Shown here piece by piece: positions 8,688 through 17,825 of a stretch of DNA of 64,000 nucleotides. The notes under the pieces are model-generated. The model was not told where the DNA came from. It saw only the letters and a list, made by a program, of their open reading frames with translations, and ran no database searches. Positions within the stretch are counted from its first letter, which is position 1; each line of letters opens with the position of its first letter. The stretch is from Pseudomonas sp. B21-023 (lineage in GTDB: Bacteria; Pseudomonadota; Gammaproteobacteria; Pseudomonadales; Pseudomonadaceae): NCBI RefSeq assembly GCF_024749165.1, contig NZ_CP087190.1, positions 3,321,501 through 3,385,500 of the forward strand, read 5' to 3'. A program made the position numbers and the translations under genes.

Positions 8688-10943
8688 TCACGCCAGTTGC
8701 CACCAGCCGGGGAACATCTGCCGAACCCGTGGTTCGGCAAAGCGCTCGTCGATCAGCACCAGTACACCCCGGTCGTGGTCGCCGCGGATCACCCGGCCTG
8801 CGGCCTGGATCACCTTGCGCACCCCAGGATAGAGATACGCATAGTCGAAACCGGCGCCGAACTGGCGGCCCAGGCGCTGCTTGAACTGTTCGTTGACCGG
8901 ATTGACCTGGGGCAGTCCGAGGGTGGCGACGAAAGCGCCGATCAAGCGGCTGCCCGGCAGGTCGACACCCTCGCCGAAGGCGCCACCGAGCACGGCGAAA
9001 CCCACCCCCTGACCGTGCTCCACGAAGCGCGCCAGGAAGGCCTCGCGGCTGGCCTCGTCCATGCCGGGAGACTGGCGCCAGATGGGTAGCGCTGGGTAGC
9101 GTTCGGCCAGCAGTCGCGCCACCTGTTCGAGGTACTCGAAGCTGCTGAAGAAGGCCAGGTAGTTGCCCGGCTGGCCAGCAAACTGAGCGGCGATCAGCTC
9201 GACGATCGGCGCCAGTGAGGCATGGCGCTGCTGGTAGCGGGTAGACACCTCGCTGACGATGCGCACCTGCAACTGCTCGGCGCGAAACGGCGCGGCGACT
9301 TCCAGCCATGCAGTGTCGGCCGGCATGCCCAGCAGGTCGGTGTAGAAGTGCCGGGGATTCAGGGTCGCGGAAAACAGTGTGACGCTGCGCGCCGCGCTCA
9401 TGCGGGGGCCCAGCAGCCGGGCAGGCACCACGTTGCGCAGGCACAACGTGGCCAGGCGCCGTCCACGGGGGCCGTTGCGCGGACTGATATCGAACAGGAA
9501 GTGCTCATCGAACAGCTCGGCGATACGGCTGAACTGCAAGGCCTGGAAGTAGAACTCCAGCACCTTGGGCTCGACCTCGGCAGGCGCCTGGTTCATGCGC
9601 TCCTGGATCAGCCCGATGCACTGCTGCAGGGCGCGCAGGAAGGCGTCGGGCAGCTGTTCGCTCGCCTGGTAGGGCGCGACCTGCCCCTTGTACAACGCGT
9701 TCCATTGCCGATTCAGTCGGTCCAGGGCGCTGCCCAGACCGGCCGGCTTGGCCTGGCGCAGTGCCAGCAACTGGCCCTGGTCGAGGCTGGCGCTGTACAT
9801 CTGCCGTCCGCGCTCGACCAGGTTGTGCGCCTCGTCCACCAGCACCGCCGTGCGCCACTGATTGGCCTGGGCCAGGCCGAACAGCAATGCATGGGCGTCG
9901 AAGTAGTAGTTGTAGTCGGCCACCAGCAGGTCGACCCAGCGCGCCATCTCCTGCCCCAGGTAATAGGGGCAGACCTGATGTGCCAAGGCCACCTCGCGCA
10001 GGCTGGCGCGGTCGAGCAACGGCACCTGCGCGGCCGCTTCACGGGCAGCGGGCAAGCGGTCGTAGAAGCCCCGCGCCAAGGGACAGGACTCGCCATGGCA
10101 GGCGTTTTGCGGAAACTCGCAGGCCTTGTCGCGGGCGATCAGCTCCAGGCTGCGCAGGGCCGGTTGCGGCGACGCCTGGGTAATCTGGCGCAATGCATCG
10201 AGGGCCAGGGCCCGCCCTGGGGTCTTGGCCGTGAGGAAGTAAAGCTTGTCCAACTGCTGAGGCACCACGGCCTTGAGCAGCGGAAACAGGGTGCCGAGGG
10301 TCTTGCCGATGCCGGTGCTGGCCTGAGCCATCAGGCAACGGCCGGTGCTCACCGCCTTGTACAGGGTCTCGGCCAGTTGCCGCTGGCCTTGACGCAACGC
10401 AGGGAAAGGAAAGGTCAGGGCCAGCAGACCCCGGTCGCGTTCGGCCAGGCGTCGTTCCTGCGCCTGCGCCCAGGCCAGGAAGCGCTGGCACTGAGCTTCG
10501 AAAAAACGCCTGAGGTCGTCGGCGCCGCAATGCTCGCTGATCACGGTCTGGCCGTCGCTGTCGACGTCCAGGTACACCAGCGCCACGTCGATCGCCGGCA
10601 ACTGCCGCGCCTGGCACAGCAGCCAGGCGTAGACCTTGGCCTGGGCCCAGTGCAGTTGGCGGTGATTGTCGGGCTGGCGGGCGAGGTCGCCGCGATGGGT
10701 CTTGATCTCTTCCAGCCGGTTGCGTGCCGGGTCGTAGCCATCGGCACGGCCGCGCACCCTCAGGCCTTGGTATTCGCCCTCCAGCGCCACCTCCGACTCA
10801 TAGCCGGCGCCGCGCTTGGCCACCACCCGGCGGTGCCCGGCGATACCTTCCTGGGCACTGGGCGACGGCGTGAAACGCAGGTCGAGATCGCCGACCTTGG
10901 CGCTGAATTCGCACAGGGCGCGCACGGCCACGGTGTAGCTCAT
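8688..10943 (-). CDS. Fe-S SF2 helicase (XPD/DinG-like) with N-terminal RecB-type nuclease signature
   Basis: DNA helicase of 751 aa. The N-terminal 110 residues show a PD-(D/E)xK pattern of the RecB/Cas4 kind: Asp68, then Glu79-Ile-Lys81, then Gln101-x3-Tyr105. The helicase core has Walker A ASTGIGKT near residue 210 and a DEAH box (VLVDEAHNL). Between them lie four cysteines (KAC...NAC...ESC...VCPYY) in the spacing of the XPD/DinG iron-sulfur domain. The C-terminal DNA-helicase domain has the [14 protein letters not shown] and [12 protein letters not shown] motifs. Its start overlaps the FAN1-type nuclease stop (ATGA), so the two are translated together. Likely role: unwinding and processing crosslinked or branched DNA. 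Confidence 0.85.
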   Translation of the reverse strand: MSYTVAVRALCEFSAKVGDLDLRFTPSPSAQEGIAGHRRVVAKRGAGYESEVALEGEYQGLRVRGRADGYDPARNRLEEIKTHRGDLARQPDNHRQLHWAQAKVYAWLLCQARQLPAIDVALVYLDVDSDGQTVISEHCGADDLRRFFEAQCQRFLAWAQAQERRLAERDRGLLALTFPFPALRQGQRQLAETLYKAVSTGRCLMAQASTGIGKTLGTLFPLLKAVVPQQLDKLYFLTAKTPGRALALDALRQITQASPQPALRSLELIARDKACEFPQNACHGESCPLARGFYDRLPAAREAAAQVPLLDRASLREVALAHQVCPYYLGQEMARWVDLLVADYNYYFDAHALLFGLAQANQWRTAVLVDEAHNLVERGRQMYSASLDQGQLLALRQAKPAGLGSALDRLNRQWNALYKGQVAPYQASEQLPDAFLRALQQCIGLIQERMNQAPAEVEPKVLEFYFQALQFSRIAELFDEHFLFDISPRNGPRGRRLATLCLRNVVPARLLGPRMSAARSVTLFSATLNPRHFYTDLLGMPADTAWLEVAAPFRAEQLQVRIVSEVSTRYQQRHASLAPIVELIAAQFAGQPGNYLAFFSSFEYLEQVARLLAERYPALPIWRQSPGMDEASREAFLARFVEHGQGVGFAVLGGAFGEGVDLPGSRLIGAFVATLGLPQVNPVNEQFKQRLGRQFGAGFDYAYLYPGVRKVIQAAGRVIRGDHDRGVLVLIDERFAEPRVRQMFPGWWQLA

Positions 10944-12622
10944 GCCGGCGTAGCCTGCCAGCGCACATGGCAGACCGCCACCGGCAACCCGTGGGCGTGG
11001 CAGAACTCGAGCCAGCGCAGCTGGTTGTCCTGCAGGCGGTCGCCCGGCCCCTTGACCTCGACCATGCGATAGCCGCCCTGCCCCGGCCAGAACTGGATAA
11101 GGTCGGGCATGCCGGCGCGGTTGGCGCGGATGTCCTGCAGCAAACGCAGGAAGCAGGCTTTCAAATGCTCGGGCGGCAGGTGCTCGAGTGCCTGTTCGAG
11201 CAGTGGCTCATCGAGCATCTGCCAGAACACAAACGGCGACTGCAGGCCTTGCTTGGCCGCATGGCAGGCCCGAATGGCCTCACGGTGACTGCCATCGTCG
11301 AGCCGGCCCAGGCAGGTTGCGAACAGCTCGGCGCGGCGCAGTTGGAAGTCCGTGTCATGCAGGTCCTGGGGCCCGGCCTGGAATGGGTTGAAGAAAGCAC
11401 CTGGTACCGGTGCGAAGATCGCCTCCCAGCACAGCAGGCCGAACAGGCTGTTGAACAGGGTGTTCTCGACGTAGTGGACAGCCCCGCCCTGCTGCTCCAG
11501 ATACAGACGCACCGCCTCCTCCACCCCCAGTGCCGCCATCACGGCCGGCAGTTCCAGCTCGATGAGCGTGACCGCGCTCGTGCGCCGACGCGGTTGTGGC
11601 GGGCCGCCGAGCTTGCGCGCCAACCGTAGCAGCATGCGCTCCAGCGCCTGGCATTCCAACGCGTTGGCAGGCGCCTGGGCCATGGCCTGGGCCAATGCGA
11701 GTGCCGGCTGCCACTGCTCGCTGCGCTCGTATACCCGGACCTGGCGGATGCGCGCCTCGGGGTGGGCGCAGTCGGCATAGACCTGCAACGCCAGGTCCCA
11801 GTCGCCAGCACGCTCGCATTGCTGGCCGATGCTGAACAGCAGCCGCGCCCGACGACGGACCAACCAGGGGTTGCTGTGGTCAAGGCCCGCGAGTGCCGCG
11901 AGCAGTTCGGCGGGCGCGGCGCCCTGCTCGAGGCGCTCGGCGCACTGGTGCAAGGCCATGGCCAGGTCGACCTCGCTACGCTGGCGCAAGGCCCGCGAGT
12001 CGGCGCTGAACGCCACCTGTTCGTAACGGAACACGCCCAGATCGGCCAGCACGAAATCGGACCAGCTCTGGTACAGGTTGCCAAAGAACAACAGCCGCAG
12101 CCGGTCGCATAATGGCTGCCGGCTCCAGTGCAGGATCAGCGTCGGGAAATCGGGGCACCACTGTGCCAGGGGCCTGGGCGCCAGCTCGAGTGCCTGCAAC
12201 TGTTCCAGCAATTCGGCCTTGCTGGCCCTAGGCCGGGGAATTTTCCCGGCGAAAAGCCCGGCCAGCTCATCCTTGCGCAGCAAAGCCCACAATTGCTCGA
12301 CGGCCAACGGTGCGTCGGCTGTTACCCAGCCCAAAGCCAACAGCGGCACCAGGGCCGCGTCGGCATCGCCGATCTCGGCGTAGTCGAGCTTGTCCCTGCG
12401 AAACCACTCGCCCTTGCGCATGACCATCCGTACCAGCAGCGCCTGCGCTGACACAGGCAACTCGCTGAACACCTGGATGAAACGGTGCTCATCGCGGTCC
12501 AGCAGGTCGGCGTAGCGTTGCCCGACCCAGCTCAGGACCTGACGGAAGTTATACAGGTAGTACAAGGGATCATCGACAGAATGGGCGATCACGGTGCAGG
12601 TCGGGCGCAGGGGAACAAGCAC
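10940..12622 (-). CDS. FAN1-type VRR-NUC structure-specific nuclease
   Basis: Protein of 560 aa resembling bacterial FAN1 (Fanconi-associated nuclease 1), which cuts 5' flaps and unhooks interstrand crosslinks. The C-terminal VRR-NUC domain holds the catalytic PD...EVK set: Asp507 in GMPDLIQF, Glu522 and Lys524 in MVEVKGPGD. The N-terminal 150 residues form the winged-helix/SAP-like part (RMVMRKGEWFRRDKL); the middle is an all-helical TPR-like region. An in-frame stop lies two codons upstream, so the first possible start is GTG 12622; it has no good ribosome site, and a second GTG is 10 codons on. Coupled to the helicase by a 4-nt overlap. Confidence 0.9.
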   Translation of the reverse strand: MLVPLRPTCTVIAHSVDDPLYYLYNFRQVLSWVGQRYADLLDRDEHRFIQVFSELPVSAQALLVRMVMRKGEWFRRDKLDYAEIGDADAALVPLLALGWVTADAPLAVEQLWALLRKDELAGLFAGKIPRPRASKAELLEQLQALELAPRPLAQWCPDFPTLILHWSRQPLCDRLRLLFFGNLYQSWSDFVLADLGVFRYEQVAFSADSRALRQRSEVDLAMALHQCAERLEQGAAPAELLAALAGLDHSNPWLVRRRARLLFSIGQQCERAGDWDLALQVYADCAHPEARIRQVRVYERSEQWQPALALAQAMAQAPANALECQALERMLLRLARKLGGPPQPRRRTSAVTLIELELPAVMAALGVEEAVRLYLEQQGGAVHYVENTLFNSLFGLLCWEAIFAPVPGAFFNPFQAGPQDLHDTDFQLRRAELFATCLGRLDDGSHREAIRACHAAKQGLQSPFVFWQMLDEPLLEQALEHLPPEHLKACFLRLLQDIRANRAGMPDLIQFWPGQGGYRMVEVKGPGDRLQDNQLRWLEFCHAHGLPVAVCHVRWQATPA

Positions 12623-12670
12623 TGGTTATACATACAGACCGCCTGCTGGGCAAGTGCGCTGGATCAACGG

Positions 12671-14050
12671 TCACGCGCTGCTCCACGAACCGGTCGGCAG
12701 CGGCCGCAGCCACAGGTCGCGCCGCCCCAGCAACTGATACAGGCGCCGCGCCTGGCTGCCGAGCGTGCCGGCGTACAGCGCCCGCAACTGCGCGAGCTGC
12801 AGGCCGCTGGTGTCCACCAGCCACTGGCTGACAGGCTCCGGACAAGGCTGGCCCTGCAGGGCACGGTGCAGGTATGGCAACGCCACGCGCATACCGGGGT
12901 GGCAGCGCAGCACGAAGGCTTCGAGGTTGTGCCCCTGTGCGTCGAAGGGGGTGAACAGCTGGCAGACCAATTGCGCTTCATTGACGCCATAGGCCGCAAG
13001 CAGTCGCGCCTGAGCCTCGTCGCGCAAGGCCCGCCCCTGCGGCCAGGCCACCGCCGGCTGGCGCAAACGCTGATAGAACGCCTGCGCGCCCTCGCGGTAG
13101 GTACGCTGCTCGAGGTACTGCGCCTTGAGGCCATGCAGGTGGGCCAGCGGCAAGGGGTCGAACAACCCTGCCGGCCCCTGGGCATGCCAGGCCTGCGCCT
13201 CCTCCCGCCCGAGCATGCGGTCAAGGTGCCCGCCGTCATCGGGATGGCGCAGCAGATCCTCCACCGTCATCAGGTGGGTATCGCCCCAGGGCTGATCGTG
13301 CATGGGCGCTGTCGGCGACTGCCAAGGGTCGGACAGCATCTGGTGCAGCTGTTCGACACCGGCGGCCAGGACGCTGTGGGGTGTCACGGTGTGCGCGACC
13401 TCCCCGCTATGGCGCAGGCAACGCCGCCCCCAGGCCAGCAGGCGGTGGCGCTGGGCAAGCGGCGCGGCGCTGACCAGGAGCTGCTCGCCGTCTTGTCCAC
13501 CCAGCACCTGCCCAAGGCTGGCCCCCACATCCAGATACCCCCTGGCGCCGAGCAAAGCCCCGGGCTGCCCGCCGGCGAGGTGCCCGAACAGCAGCCAGGC
13601 GTTACCCGCGGCGGCCAATTGTTCGGCCGAACAGGCCTGTCGGGCACCAAATGGGCCAAGCTGCCCGCCATCGGCGCGCAACAGCTCCACCCGTGGATCA
13701 TCGTGCAGGAACAGTGCGCTGAAGCAACGGTCGTGAAGGGCCAGGGCGGTGTCGTCGAGGGTGGGCAGGCGGGCCGCCAGCACCCGCAGGCGGAAAGTGG
13801 CGGCGTGGCGAATGGCGATACTCAGTTGCGCGGCGCGCAGGCAGGCCAGCAGATGCGCGCTGCGCCGGTCCACGCCGTGCAGGGCCAGTACCCGCAGGTT
13901 GCCGATGTATTCCTGGCCGCCAGCGATGACCAGCAGGCGCTGGATCAGCAACTGCACCGAGGCGCGCTGGGCCTGGCTCATGTGCTCCAGCAGGCGCTGC
14001 AGGACTTGCTGGTAGATATAGTGCATGGCTTGGTCGTGGGTCTCGGTCAT
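12671..14050 (-). CDS. Conserved protein of unknown function, upstream of FAN1-type nuclease
   Basis: A 459-aa cytosolic protein with no signal peptide, membrane segment or motif I recognise. It is rich in Leu, Ala, Gln and His, mainly helical by composition, with a repeated pattern of QLxxL-like helices. The ATG at 14050 is preceded by GGAG; 29 upstream in-frame codons were dropped. The stop is 48 nt before the nuclease start in the same direction, so it probably forms an operon with the nuclease and helicase and may take part in the same DNA repair process; this is position-based inference. Remote similarity to large Pseudomonas toxin-like proteins cannot be ruled out. Confidence 0.65.
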   Translation of the reverse strand: MTETHDQAMHYIYQQVLQRLLEHMSQAQRASVQLLIQRLLVIAGGQEYIGNLRVLALHGVDRRSAHLLACLRAAQLSIAIRHAATFRLRVLAARLPTLDDTALALHDRCFSALFLHDDPRVELLRADGGQLGPFGARQACSAEQLAAAGNAWLLFGHLAGGQPGALLGARGYLDVGASLGQVLGGQDGEQLLVSAAPLAQRHRLLAWGRRCLRHSGEVAHTVTPHSVLAAGVEQLHQMLSDPWQSPTAPMHDQPWGDTHLMTVEDLLRHPDDGGHLDRMLGREEAQAWHAQGPAGLFDPLPLAHLHGLKAQYLEQRTYREGAQAFYQRLRQPAVAWPQGRALRDEAQARLLAAYGVNEAQLVCQLFTPFDAQGHNLEAFVLRCHPGMRVALPYLHRALQGQPCPEPVSQWLVDTSGLQLAQLRALYAGTLGSQARRLYQLLGRRDLWLRPLPTGSWSSA

Positions 14051-14186
14051 GCTATCGCTCCATCTCCCTGACGGCTTCGAATTGAAGTCCGATTCTGGCA
14101 GATGAATAGCTGACCGGGCTTGAAGGAAACTTCCCAAAACCGGGTAAGAAAATTAGCAATGTTTGGCAGTGAGGCCACGAACCAAG

Positions 14187-14207
14187 GCCCGCCCCTACAG
14201 GGCGGGC
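14187..14207. terminator. Hairpin after the MDR oxidoreductase gene
   Basis: A perfect 8-bp GC stem (GCCCGCCC / GGGCGGGC) with a 5-nt loop lies about 50 nt beyond the stop of the minus-strand oxidoreductase and before the next minus-strand gene. It lacks a clear T-run, so terminator activity is probable but not certain. Confidence 0.5.
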
Positions 14208-14258
14208 GTCATGCAACGGCGGTAGAAGCGGGCTTGCCCGGCGCTGGCGTCGGCAGCG

Positions 14259-15284
14259 TCAGCCCTGCCCGCCCATGTCCAGCACCACCCGTCCACCGCA
14301 AGGGCAGGCGTCCATATGCCGGTGCGCCTCGACCACCTGCTCGAACGGGTACACCTTGATGATCTGCGGTGTCAGCAACTGGTCGGCGGTGAACTGGTTG
14401 ATGTCGCGCAAGGCCCGTTGCAACGCCACCTGGTCCTGGGCGATGCCCAGCTCCGGCTTGCCGGTGAAGTTGCCGATGCAGTGCACATGGAACTGGATGT
14501 TCTTCTGGAACGCCGCGCAGGCCGGGAACGGCGTCTGGTTGCCGCCCTGCAGGCCATACAGCACCAGGCTGCCGCGCGGTGCCAGGACATCGCCGAGCAG
14601 CGACATCTGCGGGCCGCCCATGCCGTCGAGGACCATGTCCACGCCACGGCCATCGGTGTACTTGCCGATCTGCATCAGCAGGTCCTGCTCCTCGGTGACG
14701 ATCACCTTGTCCGCGCCCAGGCCCAGCAGGTACTCACGCTGCTCGGGTTCCTTGGTGGCGGCGAACACCTTCAACCCCAGGGCCTTGCCCAGTTGCACGA
14801 AAGCCGGCCCGGCGCAGTGGCTGGCGTCGGTGACCAGCGCGGTCTGCCCGGCCTTGGCCCGGGCCAGGTCGACATAGGCGAAGTAGGCGATCAGCAGCGG
14901 GGTGTAGTGCACGCTGGCCTCGATCGGGGTCAGCACGTCCGGATAACGGGTGATGGCGCTGCGCGGCAGCACGATCACGTCACCGTAGACCGGGTGGTCG
15001 TTGGGGCTGGTGGCCGGGAAGCTGGCGACCCGGTCGCCCACCGCGATATCGTCCACTCCCTCGCCGACCGCGGTGACCACGCCGGCCATCTCATGGCCGA
15101 TACCCGCCGGCAGCCGCGCCTGGGACGGCGCCAGGTTCTGCCGCCAGAGCACGTCGTACCAGCTGATGCCGATCGCCTCGACGCGGATCTGCACCTCGCC
15201 GGTGGCCGGTGACGGTTCGGCCTGCTCCTCGCAACGGAGCACATCGGCCTGGCCGAACTTGTGGAAACGGATCATGCGGGACAT
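14259..15284 (-). CDS. Zinc-independent MDR family oxidoreductase (quinone oxidoreductase-like)
   Basis: Medium-chain dehydrogenase/reductase of 341 aa. The N-terminal catalytic domain has GISWYDVLWRQ where zinc alcohol dehydrogenases carry the catalytic Cys, and no structural-zinc Cys cluster, so it is of the zinc-free quinone oxidoreductase type despite the usual zinc alcohol dehydrogenase label. GHEMAGVV and the NADPH-binding region (TALVTDASHCAG, about residue 150) are present, with a divergent GxGxxG. It probably reduces an enone, quinone or similar compound. It is divergent from a LysR regulator 207 nt away, the usual layout for LysR control of the enzyme gene. Confidence 0.82.
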   Translation of the reverse strand: MSRMIRFHKFGQADVLRCEEQAEPSPATGEVQIRVEAIGISWYDVLWRQNLAPSQARLPAGIGHEMAGVVTAVGEGVDDIAVGDRVASFPATSPNDHPVYGDVIVLPRSAITRYPDVLTPIEASVHYTPLLIAYFAYVDLARAKAGQTALVTDASHCAGPAFVQLGKALGLKVFAATKEPEQREYLLGLGADKVIVTEEQDLLMQIGKYTDGRGVDMVLDGMGGPQMSLLGDVLAPRGSLVLYGLQGGNQTPFPACAAFQKNIQFHVHCIGNFTGKPELGIAQDQVALQRALRDINQFTADQLLTPQIIKVYPFEQVVEAHRHMDACPCGGRVVLDMGGQG

Positions 15285-15491
15285 CGCATACCTCGCCTTT
15301 GTGAATCTCGTATTACCACGGACTTTATCCGGGCTTTCACGGTTGGACCATCAGTGGCTGTTAATAGTCGACATGCCTGTCATTGATTGGGCCCCTGACA
15401 AATCTGTGCATTGGCACCCGGAAATCGGTGCAGGGTACCAGCCTTTGGCCTTAAGATTCACCCCTGCCCCACTTCAGGCGAGCCGCATCGA

Positions 15492-16406
15492 ATGAATCGT
15501 AACGACTTGCGTCGCGTAGACCTCAACCTGCTGATCGTGTTCGAGACGCTGATGCACGAACGCAGCGTGACCCGCGCCGCCGAGAAACTGTTCCTCGGCC
15601 AGCCGGCGATCAGCGCCGCGCTGTCGCGCCTGCGCAACCTGTTCGACGACCCGCTGTTCGTGCGCACAGGCCGCAGCATGGAGCCATCGGCGCGCGCCCA
15701 CGAGATCTTCGCCCTGCTGTCGCCGGCGCTGGACTCGATCTCCACCGCCGTCAGCCGCGCCGCCGAGTTCGACCCGGCCACCAGTAACGCCGTGTTCCGC
15801 ATCGGCCTGTCGGACGATGCCGAGTTCGCCCTGCTGCCCCAGTTGCTCAAGCGCATCCGCGCCGAAGCGCCCGGCATCGTGCTGGTGGTGCGCCGGGTCA
15901 ACTACCTGCTGATGCCCACCCTGCTGGCCTCCGGCGAAATCTCGGTGGGCGTGAGCTACACCAGCGACCTGCCGGCCAACGCCAAGCGCAAGGTACTGCG
16001 CCGCAGCATGCCCAAGCTGCTGCGCGCCGACAGCATGCCCGGCAACATCACCCTGGACGACTTCTGCGCCCGGCCCCACGCGCTGGTGTCGTTCGCCGGC
16101 GACCTGTCCGGGTTCATCGACGAGGCGCTGGAGGAGATCGGCCGCAAGCGCCATGTGGTGCTGGCCGTGCCGCAGTTCAACGGCTTGGGGAGCTTGCTGG
16201 CGGGGACGGATATCGTTGCCACCGTGCCGGATTACACCGCCGATGCGCTCACGGCAGCGGGCGGCCTGCGGGCCGAGGATCTGCCGCTGGAAGTGCGCAG
16301 CTTCGAGCTGCACATGGCCTGGCGCGGGGCGCAGGACAATGATCCGGCAGAGCGGTGGTTGAGGTCGCGGATACAGATGTTCTTCGGGGATCCGGATAGC
16401 CTCTAG
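15492..16406 (+). CDS. LysR-family transcriptional regulator
   Basis: DNA-binding regulator of 304 aa. The N-terminal winged helix-turn-helix is clear: LRRVDLNLLIVFETLM, then RAAEKLFLGQPAISAALSRL as the recognition helix, then LFDDPLFVRTGR. The rest is the periplasmic-binding-like effector domain, with the PQFNGLGSLLAGTDIVATVP segment typical of the NodD/LinR-like branch. An in-frame extension of 27 codons was dropped because the LysR domain begins directly at the ATG at 15492. It is divergent from the MDR oxidoreductase and probably controls it and itself from the shared 207-nt region. Confidence 0.9.
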   Translation: MNRNDLRRVDLNLLIVFETLMHERSVTRAAEKLFLGQPAISAALSRLRNLFDDPLFVRTGRSMEPSARAHEIFALLSPALDSISTAVSRAAEFDPATSNAVFRIGLSDDAEFALLPQLLKRIRAEAPGIVLVVRRVNYLLMPTLLASGEISVGVSYTSDLPANAKRKVLRRSMPKLLRADSMPGNITLDDFCARPHALVSFAGDLSGFIDEALEEIGRKRHVVLAVPQFNGLGSLLAGTDIVATVPDYTADALTAAGGLRAEDLPLEVRSFELHMAWRGAQDNDPAERWLRSRIQMFFGDPDSL

Positions 16407-16493
16407 GGATCTTGGAGCAATCAACCACCAACCGAAATTGACCATGTAAGGATATTTCCTTGCTATTTGATCAATTCATCCGGGAGAACGCTC

Positions 16494-16811
16494 ATGCCTG
16501 CCATCCACGAAATCGCCACGTTGACCTCGAAGGGGCAGGTCACAGTGCCCAAGTCCGTTCGACAGCTTCTGGGCCTCGACACTGGCGGCAAGATTGCATT
16601 CGACGTGCGCGGGGGTGAAATCGTGGTCAGCCGCGTAGAAACCACCCACGAAGACCCTGCCATTGGTGCGTTCCTGGGTTTGCTGGCGGCTAATATCCGA
16701 GGCGGCCGCAACCTCACCACTCTGCCGGAAGACTTGGCGCAAACCATGCTCGCCAACGCAAAGCACTCCGTGAACCTGGACGAAGATATCGATGGTGAGG
16801 TCGCGATCTGA
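16494..16811 (+). CDS. prlF: PrlF/AbrB-type antitoxin
   Basis: A 105-aa DNA-binding antitoxin with a swapped-hairpin AbrB fold: the IATLTSKGQVTVPKSVRQLL segment at residues 6-25 is the core. The C-terminal part, with EDPAIGAFLGLLAANI and a Leu/Asp-rich tail, matches PrlF (SohA), the antitoxin of the RNase toxin YhaV, rather than plain MazE. The ATG at 16494 has GGGAGAA upstream. Its stop overlaps the next start (TGATG), the normal prlF-yhaV arrangement. It would bind its own promoter and the toxin. The toxin partner here is cut short, so this antitoxin may now act alone. Confidence 0.85.
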   Translation: MPAIHEIATLTSKGQVTVPKSVRQLLGLDTGGKIAFDVRGGEIVVSRVETTHEDPAIGAFLGLLAANIRGGRNLTTLPEDLAQTMLANAKHSVNLDEDIDGEVAI

Positions 16812-17044
16812 TGCTGCGACATGGCTGGACACTGTTGTTCCATGAAGGTGTGACTTTGCAACTACGCAAATTGCAAGAAGCAGCTGCCCGGGCCGAGCAG
16901 AACGACCCGCAAGGTTTTGAAGGCAACGCCAACGTGAAGCTGTTTCGGGCATTGAGTCATCTGATCATGGAGGCTGTACCAGCCGACCCAGGCCGGGATG
17001 AGTTCCGCCAAGGCAGCACGCTGGGCATGCGGAGACATGGTTGA
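16811..17044 (+). pseudogene. yhaV: YhaV toxin, truncated after about 75 codons
   Basis: The 77-aa reading frame matches the N-terminal half of YhaV, a ribosome-associated mRNA interferase of about 150 aa. Shared marks are the GWTLLFHE start, the ENxxxFEGNANVKLFRALSHLI helix region, EAVPADPGRDEFRQG and STLG. After STLGMRRHG the frame stops; in YhaV the catalytic RHW...RLFFRY region and the C-terminal half should follow, and I could not find them in any frame of the next 130 nt. The gene starts inside the antitoxin stop, so it was an intact toxin-antitoxin pair. It is probably non-toxic now. Confidence 0.8.
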
Positions 17045-17121
17045 CACTTTTCGGCAAGCAATCTGCCGGGTTACACCCAAGCGCTGCAGGACTGTTTGTC
17101 TCTACCAGTAGCCGGTAAGGC

Positions 17122-17151
17122 TTGACTCTACCGTTAAGGGCAGACTTTACC
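17122..17151 (+). promoter_or_regulatory. MerR-type promoter/operator before the oxidoreductase gene
   Basis: TTGACT at 17122-17127 is followed after an unusually long spacer (18-19 nt) by a TTTACC-like -10. Inside the spacer lies an imperfect dyad, TCTACCGTTAAGGGCAGA, matching its complement at 14 of 18 positions. Long-spaced promoters with a central dyad are the hallmark of MerR-family activation, and a MerR gene lies 700 nt downstream. Inference from pattern only. Confidence 0.5.
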
Positions 17152-17179
17152 CTTGGCACTCCATTATCTGGAGTTTGTC

Positions 17180-17758
17180 ATGAAGAGCAAACGCATGCTC
17201 GTGATCCTCGGCCACCCTTCAAACGACAGCTTTTGCGGCGCCGTGACCGAACGTTACGTCGAGGCCGCCACGCAAGCAGGCCATCAGGTCCGTCTGCTGC
17301 GTCTGGGCGCCCTGGATTTCGATCCGGTCTTGCACGCTGGCTATAACCAGATCCAGTTGCTCGAGCCCGATCTGCTCAACGCACAAAACGACATTAGCTG
17401 GGCCGAACACCTGACATTGGTGTACCCGATCTGGTGGGGCGGCATTCCGGCGTTGCTCAAGGGGTTCTTCGACCGCGTGTTTCTGCCCGGTTTTGCCTTC
17501 AAGTACCGCAAGGGCTCGCCCTTCCCGGACAAGCTGCTCAAGGGCCGCACGGCTCACCTTTTGGTGACCATGGACACGCCGCCGTGGTACTACCGCTGGG
17601 TGTATCGCATGCCGGGCCTGCAGCAAATGCGCAAGACCACCCTGGCGTTCTGCGGCATAAAACCCCTGAAAACCCTGACCTTCGGTCCGGTATTGGGCTC
17701 CACGCCGGAACAGCGTGAAGCCTGGCTCAAACAAGTCCAGGCGATCGCCAGCCGCTGA
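17180..17758 (+). CDS. NAD(P)H:quinone oxidoreductase, flavodoxin fold
   Basis: Cytosolic flavoprotein of 192 aa in the NQO1/MdaB/KefF-like family. The N terminus ILGHPSNDSFCGAVTERY forms the FMN/FAD phosphate loop; LVYPIWWGGIPALLKGFFDRVFLPGFAF is the conserved WWGGxPAxLKGFxDRV signature near residues 83-110. Such enzymes reduce quinones by two electrons and protect against electrophiles. The ATG at 17180 follows TGGAG by 7 nt. A MerR regulator gene lies downstream on the same strand and a MerR-like promoter lies upstream, suggesting induction by redox-active or electrophilic compounds. Confidence 0.87.
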   Translation: MKSKRMLVILGHPSNDSFCGAVTERYVEAATQAGHQVRLLRLGALDFDPVLHAGYNQIQLLEPDLLNAQNDISWAEHLTLVYPIWWGGIPALLKGFFDRVFLPGFAFKYRKGSPFPDKLLKGRTAHLLVTMDTPPWYYRWVYRMPGLQQMRKTTLAFCGIKPLKTLTFGPVLGSTPEQREAWLKQVQAIASR

Positions 17759-17825
17759 TCGGCCGAGTCTCCCTGCTGTGACACCATGTCCAACCCGGCT
17801 TCCTGCCCCCCGGCGCTTATGCAAA

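Noticed and set aside
6881..8884. 667-aa plus-strand ORF over pgm
   Set aside because: Antisense shadow of pgm, which has all catalytic motifs; the shadow has no ribosome site or domain.
9222..11072. 616-aa plus-strand ORF over the helicase gene
   Set aside because: Antisense open frame caused by GC-rich codon use; no recognisable motif.
12485..14071. 528-aa plus-strand ORF over the unknown operon gene
   Set aside because: The minus-strand frame has a good ribosome site, operon context and normal amino-acid mix; the plus frame is rich in Gln, Gly, Arg without structure. Kept in mind because the minus protein is itself unknown.
14722..14830. Possible zinc site in the MDR oxidoreductase
   Set aside because: The catalytic Cys position is Ser/Trp and no structural Cys4 lobe is present, so it was called zinc-free.
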